From assembly GCF_014334135.1 (NCBI RefSeq), contig NZ_CP060497.1, forward strand, positions 186,001 to 250,000: 64,000 nucleotides of DNA. Reading direction: 5' to 3'. The DNA comes from Olivibacter sp. SDN3. GTDB lineage: Bacteria > Bacteroidota > Bacteroidia > Sphingobacteriales > Sphingobacteriaceae. Position 1 is the stretch's first letter; each line of letters begins with the position of its first letter. Shown piece by piece: positions 52,857-61,600 of this stretch. The notes below the pieces were generated by a model. That model had not been told where the DNA came from. It worked only from the letters and a program-made list of their open reading frames with translations, and ran no database searches. The translations under genes were made by a program, and so were the position numbers.

Positions 52857-54068
52857 TTATTTACCGGAAAGTTTGTCATAGAGGTGGGCTCCTCCTTTTC
52901 CCGTAGTACCTAATGCACCATGTGAGCCTAAGCCTTCCTGCCGGCCGGAATATTGTTTTCCGGCCTGTAAGATGTTGGAACCTCCCTGCATTACACCAGC
53001 TGCCCCTCCTGTCGCCAAACCTCCTGCGGCCATGGCCGAAGTAGATACCATACTGGTTACCTTCTGTAATAGGGCATTGGCTCCTCCTGCCTGCACCACG
53101 TAGCCAGCTACGTTGGGAACGGTGAAATACCCTACGATTCCGATCAGCATAAATATCAGGTAAGCGGTATCATAGGTACTGAAAAAGGTATCTCCCGACT
53201 GGCCAATCTGTCCGATATCTATTTTGAGCATGTTCTCCTGAATTTTGCCGAGGATGCTTCCGAATATGTTACTAATGGGAAGCCATAAAAAGACATTGAT
53301 ATATCGTGCAAGCCATTGGACAAGCGATTGCTGGAAACCATCAAAGACCGCCAGACCTAGCACAAAGGGCCCGAGTATAGAGAGCACGATCAAAAAAAAT
53401 GTCCGGATTGTGTTGATGCACAGGGAAGCAGCCGCGAAAACAACCTGCAAAACCTCGCTCATCCATTGCTTTACCGAGTTTCGGAAATTGTAAGATTGTT
53501 TCTCCATCCAGAACTGCATATCGTGGCCCAGTCCTTCAAAAAGTCCTTCGCTCGAGCCGTTTTCGTTTTCGGGATATTTATATTTATACCATTCGGAACG
53601 ATCACCGTTACCGTCTTCTCCGATATAGATATTATATAGATCGGATTTTTTTACTGCCGCCTCTTTTTGTTTCAGCAACGCCATGATTGCGTGATCGCTA
53701 TCTTTGACCATTGCACCAGTGGCAACCACGGTCGGTTGCAGTACACCGTTCATCAGATCGATGACCGCCGGGAAGAACATAATAGCGAGGCCAAGACCGA
53801 ATGGGCGCAGGAGCGGATAAAAATCGATGGATTCGGCGGCTGCAATCTGGCGCCATACACGGCTGGCGGTATACCAGAGGGCGCCAAAACCAGCTATGGC
53901 ACGGGCAACGTCGATGAGTTTTCCGCTTAGCGGCTGCATGTCATCCCGCACGGCCTCCAATACGGGTTGCATACCGCCCAAGGTCTGGGCAATATCCGCG
54001 CGACCGGCAAGCGGGAAAGCGAGTGCACTGGCCGCCAACAGGACGGCCGCGAGTTTAATATTTGTCAT
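52857..54068 (-). CDS. traJ: Conjugative transposon protein TraJ
   Basis: 403 residues: signal peptide (LAAVLLAASALAFPLAGRAD), several transmembrane helices in the middle (GLGLAIMFFPAVIDLMNGVL, TFFLIVLSILGPFVLGLAVF) and a Gly/Ala-rich tail. This is the VirB6-like TraJ of Bacteroidota conjugation systems. Its start overlaps the TraI fragment stop, as in intact operons. Confidence 0.88.
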   Translation of the reverse strand: MTNIKLAAVLLAASALAFPLAGRADIAQTLGGMQPVLEAVRDDMQPLSGKLIDVARAIAGFGALWYTASRVWRQIAAAESIDFYPLLRPFGLGLAIMFFPAVIDLMNGVLQPTVVATGAMVKDSDHAIMALLKQKEAAVKKSDLYNIYIGEDGNGDRSEWYKYKYPENENGSSEGLFEGLGHDMQFWMEKQSYNFRNSVKQWMSEVLQVVFAAASLCINTIRTFFLIVLSILGPFVLGLAVFDGFQQSLVQWLARYINVFLWLPISNIFGSILGKIQENMLKIDIGQIGQSGDTFFSTYDTAYLIFMLIGIVGYFTVPNVAGYVVQAGGANALLQKVTSMVSTSAMAAGGLATGGAAGVMQGGSNILQAGKQYSGRQEGLGSHGALGTTGKGGAHLYDKLSGK

Positions 54069-54424
54069 GGATTTTTACCGTTAAAAAATTGACTGATACC
54101 TTTGATATCATTTATTTCCCTTTTTCTCTGCATCAGCAATACATTACCAGATTCATTGAATTTCCTGAGGAAAAGTAACTTGTCCTGTATGTCGTTGTAA
54201 ATACGGTCGATCTGTGCCAGACGCTCTTCATCGCTCATTCTCAATTGAGAGGAAGTGATCACCAAGAGAAGATCCTCCAGATTGTCTTTGCTCTGGTTCA
54301 ATAGCCTTCCGTAGACGTTAGCCATATATTCCAATTCTCCGGAGTTGAATATTGCTGAACTTCTGAAATGCGATAGTGCGGATCGATATTCCGAATTGAT
54401 CCTACCCTGTAGGTGGAATTGCAA
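54065..54424 (-). pseudogene. traI: TraI (DUF4141) truncated at its N-terminus by IS3
   Basis: The C-terminal ~115 residues of TraI remain: LLLVITSSQLRMSDEERLAQ, IDRIYNDIQDKLLFLRKFNE, matching the conserved LSMTDAERLxxIDRVY region. Intact TraI is about 200 residues with a signal peptide; here the frame runs directly into the end of the IS3 element, so the N-terminus has been lost and the only start in the frame is a TTG next to the IS end. Confidence 0.8.
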
Positions 54425-54443
54425 CTAAAAATAGGAGACTTTT

Positions 54444-55274
54444 TTATGCTGCCATTTTTTCTTTTTCCAATAGCATTTCTTCGATCTGTCTGGGTGTCTT
54501 ATAACCCAGAGCAGAATGTGTTCTTTTGGTGTTATAAAATCCTTCAATGTATCCAAAGATCTCCAATTTAGCTGACTGCTGATCCATGAATTTTCTATGA
54601 TAGACCATTTCAGCCTTTAATGTCTTGAAAAAGCTCTCAGCAACTGAATTGTCCCAGCAATTCGCTTTTCTGCTCATGCTTTGAAGTATCCTGTTTTCTA
54701 CAATTACCTCCCTGAATTCATCGCAGGCATATTGGATCCCTCTATCCGAATGGAAGATCAGTCCATCTTTGACACGCCGGTTTTTAATAGCCATCCTGAT
54801 GGCTTCTACAGAAGTGTTTTTAGCGGTCATATCAGTACTCAAAGACCATCCGATGACTTTTCTGTCCGCCAGATCAATGACTGTTGTTAGATAAAGCCAC
54901 CCTTTGTCAGTATGGATATAGGTAATGTCGCCAACCCATTTCTGTGACAGGGCATCCGCTGAAAAATCTCTTTGGAGGAGATTTTCAGCTATCCCATAGC
55001 TATGGCTCGAATCTGTGGTCACCCTATATTTTTTCTTGACCTTACTTCGTATCCCATGTTTCTTCATCAACCTTGCAACATAGCTTCTTGATACCATTTC
55101 ACCTTTTTTATGCAGCTCTGCAGTTATCCTTGGACTACCATAGATATACTTACTGTCACTGTGTACCTGCTGTATTTTATCCAGAAGTGCTTTACTTCGC
55201 TGTTCACTAGGGGACTCCGGAGAAATCAGCCAACGATAAAAACAACTGCTACTAACGTTCAATACTTCGCACAT
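54444..55274 (-). CDS. IS3-family transposase OrfB (DDE integrase)
   Basis: 276 residues: HTH_21 (SEQRSKALLDKIQQVHSDSK) and rve integrase core with WVGDITYIHTDKGWLYLTTV (first Asp), IFHSDRGIQYAC (second Asp) and SMSRKANCWDNSVAESFFKT with the Glu of the DDE set. The functional product is the OrfAB fusion made by -1 frameshifting, whose OrfB portion starts earlier (GRRSIYRFIKANREVYSVEK before this ATG). Intact. Confidence 0.92.
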   Translation of the reverse strand: MCEVLNVSSSCFYRWLISPESPSEQRSKALLDKIQQVHSDSKYIYGSPRITAELHKKGEMVSRSYVARLMKKHGIRSKVKKKYRVTTDSSHSYGIAENLLQRDFSADALSQKWVGDITYIHTDKGWLYLTTVIDLADRKVIGWSLSTDMTAKNTSVEAIRMAIKNRRVKDGLIFHSDRGIQYACDEFREVIVENRILQSMSRKANCWDNSVAESFFKTLKAEMVYHRKFMDQQSAKLEIFGYIEGFYNTKRTHSALGYKTPRQIEEMLLEKEKMAA

Positions 55275-55306
55275 CTTCTCTACGGAATATACCTCTCGGT
55301 TCGCCT

Positions 55307-55606
55307 TTATGAACCGGTATATGGACCGTCTCCCCTGGAGAAGATGGCTATGGCCTTTTTTAATATATCACGCTCTAATTCTGTTTCTCTTAATTTTTTA
55401 CGCAAAATTCTCAACTCCTGTTCCTCTGGGCTAATTTTAGGATTGTCAGGTAAAACTTTATTCCCATTATAACGTGGGTTTCTACGCCACTTACTGAGCA
55501 AACTGGGGTCTATGTCTAATTCCTTAGCTACATCGGCTACAGACCCCTTAACAACGCTCAAATCGACCGCCATGGTCTTAAACGAATCATCAAATTTTCT
55601 ATGCAT
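55307..55606 (-). CDS. IS3-family transposase OrfA
   Basis: 99 residues, HTH_Tnp_1 type: KFDDSFKTMAVDLSVVKGSV, ADVAKELDIDPSLLSKWRR, and a leucine-zipper-like end. A slippery heptamer A AAA AAG occurs at the codons TTA AAA AAG; a -1 shift there leads into GHSHLLQGRRSIYRFIKA and OrfB, the canonical IS3 arrangement. Confidence 0.9.
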   Translation of the reverse strand: MHRKFDDSFKTMAVDLSVVKGSVADVAKELDIDPSLLSKWRRNPRYNGNKVLPDNPKISPEEQELRILRKKLRETELERDILKKAIAIFSRGDGPYTGS

Positions 55607-55629
55607 TTCTACAAATTTAAAATTACTAT

Positions 55630-55701
55630 CTAAATCTGTCTCGCTTTAAAGGTAGCAACTCCAGCGGCAGGTTCATCATCAATTGCAAAACAGTTTATCA
55701 T
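55630..55701 (-). pseudogene. N-terminal stump of a LytTR-type response regulator
   Basis: The start codon at 55701 overlaps the histidine kinase stop (ATGA). The stump reads MINCFAIDDEPAAGVATF and then enters IS3 sequence. INCxAIDDEP is the usual start of LytTR response regulators; reading one frame over gives LELL after DEPA, so a small indel may also be present. The rest of the regulator, including the phosphoacceptor and DNA-binding domain, is gone. Confidence 0.72.
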
Positions 55702-56891
55702 AGTATTTCTTTTGTATCGGCAGATAAATCAATAAATAGCTCAACTGTATAAATCTCGTCCTCTTCCATACGACTAAGTCTTGCTTTGTTCTTAAAAGCG
55801 CCTTTCAGTCTCCGTTCCATATTTTTCAGGCCAGTGTGGCTGCCCGGAGTGTCTAAGGCTTTGCTGACCCTTTTTTTATTAGAACTATAGAAGTAAATCT
55901 TATCCCGGTTGACTACGATTTTGATTTGCAAGGGATATAGCGGATCTGATAGGTCTCCATATTTGAAGGCATTCTCCACAAGGGTAATAAAGGATAAAGG
56001 TGGAATGGAATGCAGGTAGCGGTCCCCCTCGAATTCGAACATAATATTTTTTCCTTTGCCGAAACGTCGCCGGTTGATTTCGAGGTATATCTCCAGATAT
56101 TCCAGCTCCTTATGCACAGGCACCAGCTGTTTGCCTTTCACCGCATTATCTAGGGAATACCGCATCATCATGGAAAGCAGGTAAATGCTTTCTGCCAGCG
56201 ACTTAGACAAAGCAAGCGCCTCGGTATAGATAAAATTAAGGGAATTATGTAAGAAATGCGGATTGACCTGTGCTCTTAAAAAGGCCTGTTCATATTCGAA
56301 CTTCTCCCGCTCCATTTCGTAATGGGCCTTTTCCATCCGGCGCTTATAGGCCAGATTGGCAAACCATTTCAGTATAAAATACACAATAGTGGCGTAACTG
56401 GCGTATTTTATATAAGGGGAAAGTATATTGCGCAGATAGAGGCTCAGTTTGAACGGCACATCTTCATAATATAATTTTGCCCCGAATAGCGGCAGTATTC
56501 CATAGATGCACACGTAGCCCAGTGCGGCCAGCATAAAGAAAGTCGAGATGACCAACAATATCGCTATCCCGATATTTATTTTCCGGTTCTCGATAAATTT
56601 AAGTAGAAAGAAATTACTGTAAAAGATAATCGAATACAATAAGCAGAGAAAAAGTATATGACTGTAGTCCACATAACTGATTTTTGGCAGATTGTAGATA
56701 TACACAAATTGAGCATAAATTATCCAACAGATAAAATTGAACAACAGTGGATGTTTACGGAAAAAAGTGGCCATATCTTCCGGTTTTTTGGGTTCATCAT
56801 TCCACAAGATAAAAAAATTAGGCCATTTTCCGTAAAAAAGTGTGCAAAGGACGTTATTTCCCTGTGCAGCGATCGCATCTAATGATTGCAT
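55698..56891 (-). CDS. LytS/YehU-type sensor histidine kinase
   Basis: 397 residues (an ATG at 56774 is a shorter alternative). Four to five transmembrane helices fill residues 45-190. The His_kinase domain follows: LRAQVNPHFLHNSLNFIYTE with the phosphoaccepting His, then the ATPase region with PPLSFITLVENAFKYGD (N box) and GSHTGLKNMERRL (G box). It would phosphorylate the downstream response regulator, which survives only as a stump, so the pathway is presumably non-functional. The gene follows the acyltransferase gene by 11 bases. Confidence 0.88.
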   Translation of the reverse strand: MQSLDAIAAQGNNVLCTLFYGKWPNFFILWNDEPKKPEDMATFFRKHPLLFNFICWIIYAQFVYIYNLPKISYVDYSHILFLCLLYSIIFYSNFFLLKFIENRKINIGIAILLVISTFFMLAALGYVCIYGILPLFGAKLYYEDVPFKLSLYLRNILSPYIKYASYATIVYFILKWFANLAYKRRMEKAHYEMEREKFEYEQAFLRAQVNPHFLHNSLNFIYTEALALSKSLAESIYLLSMMMRYSLDNAVKGKQLVPVHKELEYLEIYLEINRRRFGKGKNIMFEFEGDRYLHSIPPLSFITLVENAFKYGDLSDPLYPLQIKIVVNRDKIYFYSSNKKRVSKALDTPGSHTGLKNMERRLKGAFKNKARLSRMEEDEIYTVELFIDLSADTKEIL

Positions 56892-56902
56892 ACTCTCTTC
56901 TT

Positions 56903-58042
56903 TTAGATTTCCAGAACAATTCCGTTGGTTATGAGATCGCTCATATGATTCCGCTGCAATAAAGGTACCGTGAAAGGATACTCTCTTCTATAAATCTGTT
57001 CAAGACGTTGATATAACCACCGTTCGATACCGAAACATTGGTAATCACTTTTGCGGAAAAGAAAATATCTGCCTTTTATACTGAAAAAACTATAATCCTC
57101 TTTATTGAATTTGACCAACCTTTTCTTTTTCCCTTCCGAGATAAGTGGTTCAGATAGCTGTTCCGGTATCGGATTGACAATATCTGCATGCTCATGCAAG
57201 TGTAACCATGTTTCCCACTGCCACGGCTTTTTGAAGACCGCGTTCTCAAGATGTTTATAAATTCGCGAAACGGCCTGGACTATAAATATTTGCCTGTTGC
57301 TCTCCTTATCAGGTATTATCGGAGGAAAAAAATCGAGATAGGGGACAAGTTTCCATTGCCGTGTAGAAATTACAGGATAAATCGGGGTTTTGCTCAAGTA
57401 AGAAATAAAAGCAGCTCCTGTTCTTACTTTGATATGTTGGTTAAGGAAAGGGATGGATAACAGGTTACGGCCTGTAAGGTCATTTCCTGTTCCGGTATTT
57501 CCGTCTACATAAACCAAAATATTTTTACCGTCCCTTAGTTCTCTATTTATTCTCAACAGGCTGTTTTTATCATTGGCATTGATCAGATTAAAACCAAGGT
57601 GTTCTATTTTTTTGTTGTCATATTTAGAATCAACCAGCTCTGTTTCCTTTTGCATCCCGTCTTGTGAAACCACCAGTACAAACGGAATATCGTTTTTTGC
57701 CAGATAATGCCCGACCATCCGGAAAGATCCGCTATGAAAGGTAGTAATTACTCCGGGTCTGGCTTTTATGTCCTGCAAAGTATAACCATGAAAGCGGACT
57801 TTAAGGTTTTTTGGCACGTCCGGAAGTGACTGTTCAAAATAGCTCTGTTGCTGGTTGGTTAATAATTTAAAGAAATTTGACTCATGCTCATTGTATTCCA
57901 TCGATGGAAGAAAATTACGGAAGCTTGCACTTACCACCTGAAATTTGTACCAGAAGGGGTTTGTAGGTTCTAAAGAAATCCTTTTATGGCTGACAGCAAA
58001 GCCAAGAGAATGATTTTTTATAGTTATAATGATATTCTCCAT
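56903..58042 (-). CDS. Acyltransferase-fold protein with PqqD/RRE-like tail
   Basis: 379 residues. Residues ~90-290 resemble the LpxL-type lysophospholipid/lauroyl acyltransferase fold: GVITTFHSGSFRMVGHYLAK, VVSQDGMQKE, ILVYVDGNTGTGNDL, RTGAAFISYLSKTPIYPVIS. The usual HX4D/E dyad is altered to H103-S-G-S-F-R. Residues ~310-379 (YSFFSIKGRYFLFRKSDYQC, RLEQIYRREYPFTVPLLQRN) resemble a PqqD-type RiPP recognition element. Together with the peptide gene upstream this points to a peptide acylation role, but both assignments are by eye. Confidence 0.55.
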   Translation of the reverse strand: MENIIITIKNHSLGFAVSHKRISLEPTNPFWYKFQVVSASFRNFLPSMEYNEHESNFFKLLTNQQQSYFEQSLPDVPKNLKVRFHGYTLQDIKARPGVITTFHSGSFRMVGHYLAKNDIPFVLVVSQDGMQKETELVDSKYDNKKIEHLGFNLINANDKNSLLRINRELRDGKNILVYVDGNTGTGNDLTGRNLLSIPFLNQHIKVRTGAAFISYLSKTPIYPVISTRQWKLVPYLDFFPPIIPDKESNRQIFIVQAVSRIYKHLENAVFKKPWQWETWLHLHEHADIVNPIPEQLSEPLISEGKKKRLVKFNKEDYSFFSIKGRYFLFRKSDYQCFGIERWLYQRLEQIYRREYPFTVPLLQRNHMSDLITNGIVLEI

Positions 58043-58056
58043 TTTTTAAAGATTTA

Positions 58057-58081
58057 GCCCGACGGCGGAAAACCGTCGGGC
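58057..58081 (-). terminator. Hairpin GCCCGACGG/CCGTCGGGC between peptide and acyltransferase genes
   Basis: Perfect 9-bp GC-rich arms with a 7-base loop, in the 51-base gap after the 42-residue peptide gene. In leftward transcription it would act as partial terminator or RNA stabiliser, giving more precursor than enzyme message, a common arrangement in peptide natural product operons. Confidence 0.65.
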
Positions 58082-58093
58082 GGTAATATCATT

Positions 58094-58222
58094 TTAAAGC
58101 CCCTCATAAGGGATACATTTATCTTCTGTTTCTGCTACCAACATTACAGCTTCCAATGCGAGCAATGTAATTGGCCGGTTGAACAATTTGCCTATCCTGG
58201 ATTTTCCTCTTTTAAGTTTCAT
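58094..58222 (-). CDS. Candidate peptide precursor, 42 residues
   Basis: A short gene with a plausible AAAGAG ribosome-binding stretch before its ATG at 58222. It reads MKLKRGKSRIGKLFNRPITL, LALEAVMLVAETEDKC, IPYEGL: a basic leader-like start, a hydrophobic middle and an acidic end with a single Cys. It is followed by a hairpin and the acyltransferase/RRE gene. No known precursor family recognised; the designation rests on size and context. Confidence 0.5.
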   Translation of the reverse strand: MKLKRGKSRIGKLFNRPITLLALEAVMLVAETEDKCIPYEGL

Positions 58223-58651
58223 CTTTGTGTCTCTTTAGTTAAACCATTGCCTACTCTGATCAAGGGTTTTCGGTTACGCCCTACCGATGGCCACGGGTTT
58301 TCTGGATATCCGACAGTGAATTTCGAGCATTAGAGAGGTCTGTTCAACTAACTTGGTTTGAATGGCAGGATTCTTTATGTGAATGTCGCTTTTCTGCATG
58401 TGAAAATTTTATAGCGACATTACAGCGGACGTATGGATTTTCGAAGTAACCAAAAGGTGGAGTAAAAAATGTGAGGAGTATTTCCGATCTCAAATTATTG
58501 ACTGAAAGTCTAGTTAAAATGAATTTACATGCACATTTCTGTATCTGTTATGGGTATACCGGAATTCTTTTTGCATTCTTAAAGTTTTATTTAAATTTAA
58601 AGCTGTGATAAACTTGTTATATAAAATCTAAAATACCGGTTATAACTTATA
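58223..58651. other. Intergenic region between peptide and helicase genes
   Basis: 429 bases between divergent genes. A 41-codon minus-strand frame (58274-58399, MQKSDIHIKNPAIQ..) could be a second peptide but lacks a ribosome-binding site. Promoters for both directions must lie here; none is convincing. Confidence 0.45.
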
Positions 58652-61600
58652 ATGAATAATACACTTGTTAGTAATTGGATAAAATATTACAGAAATAGCC
58701 TGGCAGATGGTGAGCTTTCTGATATATCGCCAGATACCTGTAAAAAACAAGGTCATTTCCTTGATTCAAAATCTGCCCTTTCAGCTGAAAATCTAAAATC
58801 TTTTTATGCCAGAAACCATGCGACCGATGAAAGGGATGAAACAAAACAGAAAAAAGACCGGAACCAATATCAACCCACCATCAACATATTAATCTCTCCG
58901 TTTTATATATCAACTAAAGTAGCGCATGGAAAGAACAAAGGTGAAATAAAAAAGAATTTCCCTTTCTGGATAGAGGCTAAGTTAACCAGCCAAGGGACAA
59001 TTATCGTCGACGAATCCCTGCGTAAGCCTTGGATATGCCGAAGTTTTTTAGAACCTATTTCAATAGCATCGGTTAACTGGCCAATTCTCAGCACAATGGA
59101 GAGGTATGACAGTGCCCTAGAGAACCATCGCTTTGATTATAAATCCTTTGATAACTATTGGGAAAGCGCCGCTAAGTTCTTTGAAAAGATAACAGGTTAT
59201 AAGGACTATAAAGTACTGTTCGATGAATTTAACGCGAAACATGAAGTCTGCATGATCAAATCGGATAAAGTAATTTCCGCGCAAATTATACTGAACACCT
59301 ATGCCGACCTTCAGAAAAGAGAAACTTTTCCTTTACTACTAACGCAGATAACAGATTTTTCCCCCAGGTCAATAAAAAAAATCCCTGATGTCAACCTGCT
59401 TTTTGCAGAATCGGGCCACTACGGACAGTTCAACGATCAATTTCCGCTGAGCAATTCCCAACGAAAGTCACTGCTGGTATACGAACAGCAAACAAATGGC
59501 AACATACTGGCGGTAAACGGCCCACCCGGAACAGGTAAGACTACACTATTGCAAAGTATCCTCGCGAATGAACTCGTAAAATCTGTTCTTAATGGTGCAA
59601 GACCGCCTAGGCTGGTGGCCTCTTCAACAAATAACCAGGCTATCACCAATATTCTTGATAGTTTCGGAAACATGGACGGTAATCTTCCGCGATGGATTCC
59701 AGAGCTAAGCTCTTTGGGAACCTATATGATTTCAACGGATCAGAATAAACAGAATGATGCTTTAAAAAAGGGATATCAGCTTTTGTTTAAACAAAAATTC
59801 GATTTAGCCGGACACTATTTTGATCATCATCTGGAGCCGGATATTCACCATATCGAAAAGTACTACATAAGCTGTTTTAGGAAATTCGCCGATATTGATA
59901 ACCGTCATGACCTTAAAGCAATAACAGATTACCTAAAAAAGAACATCGTCGACAATAGTGACTATATCGATCATTTCTTATCCTTAATAAAAGAAATACA
60001 TGACGCGGAGAAGCAGTACTGCAAACTCAGTTCATTAGCAGATTTCACTGAAGAGACTGCCCTGATAAAGAGAAAGCTAAATGAGCTGGAAAACAGAAAG
60101 GGAACATTGAAGAAGTTTAAAACCGAATTAGGAATATTTTTAAAATCAATCAGACTGGTCCATCTATTCAGTTTTATTCCTTATTTTAAAAAGAAACTCC
60201 ATCGTAAACTTTCCTTTTTTCTAATAGACGCTCCTTTTGAGGAGCTCAAAAATATTAAGACCATAGAAGAAACAGAAGATACGTTTATTACACTATACCA
60301 ACGTATTGAAGAGGAAATAGCTAAAGCAAAGCAAGAAATCACGAAACGACAGGAGATTTATAACTATTTATATAAGCTCAAGTGTCAATCCGATGAATAC
60401 AGTGGAAGACTCGAAACTCTGTGGCAAAATTATCTCCAACAGCTCGATGAAAAAAGAAGATGTATCATACAAAAAGAATTTAACGATCTTGACGCAATAG
60501 AACAATTTAATTGCATTCTCGATGTCTCCCTTCGATATGATTCATTTGTCTGCGCAGTACACTATTGGGAAGGCAAGTGGATAATGGAACAAAAAGGTCC
60601 CAAACTTAAGGCTAATAACGGAAAACCTGCCAGGGAGAATCTTTTTTCAAGAATGAGTTATCTGACGCCACTATTTATTTCTACCTTTCATTCACTCCCT
60701 AATTTCGCTTCTTACTCAATGAGAATAAATGAACAATGGGTATCTAAACCTCTTTATGAGTTATTTGATATACTTATTGTGGATGAGGCGGGGCAGGTGT
60801 CTCCTGAAGTTGGTGTTCCGGCATTCAGTTTGGCAAAGAAAGCAATTGTTGTTGGCGATGTCTATCAGATAGAACCCGTTTGGAATGTTCGGAATGATAA
60901 TATTGACAAAGGAAATCTCAAGGAAGCCAATCTATTATTGCAATATTCCTTCGACCATTTAAAAGAAAAAGGTGTTCTGTGTTCTTCCGGAAATTTGATG
61001 TTTTTGGCTCAGCATGCTTCTGATTATTCACAGGTTGACGGTTTTAACGGCACGCTATTAACGGAACATAGGAGGTGTGTGAATGAGCTCATTGCATTTA
61101 GCAATGATTTTGTCTATAACAACACACTTCGCCCCATGGTGGGTAGCTCAAAAGGAGTTAGCTATGAGAGTGAGGAGTCTTCAATTTTTATACCCCCGCT
61201 AGCTTATATCCATATAGCCGGAGATTCCACCAACCATTTTTCAGGAAGCCTTCAAAATAAACAGGAGGCAGAGGCCATCGCCAAATGGATAGCGCGATAT
61301 GGCGATATCATTACGACCTCAATTAATAAAGAAAAGCCGAGCGATGAGCATAAAAATATAGAAGATTGCCTGGCTATAGTCACCCCATTTTCAGCACAGA
61401 AAACGGAAATAAAAAAGGCATTAAAAAAGTATAATGTAAGCGTTAAAATAACCGTTGGTACGGTCCATGCCTTACAGGGAGCAGAAAAGACCATTATTAT
61501 ATTCTCGTCTACCTACGGTAAGAACCATAATGGAAATCTTTTTTTTGACAATGGCCCAAACATGTTAAATGTTGCCTTAACAAGAGCCAAACAGCATTTC

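Larger units (their letters stand above)
54425..55650 (-). mobile_element. IS3-family insertion sequence
   Basis: About 1.2 kb containing orfA and orfB with a slippery A AAA AAG site. The ends share a GAGAC-containing imperfect inverted repeat (CTAAAAATAGGAGAC at the left, GTCTCGCTTTAAA at the right). The flanks belong to different broken genes (traI and a response regulator), so no target duplication is evident. Boundaries are good to within about 5 bases. Confidence 0.85.

Noticed and set aside
58274-58399. 41-codon ORF upstream of the candidate peptide gene
   Set aside because: No ribosome-binding site and no resemblance to the 42-residue peptide; mentioned only as a possibility.
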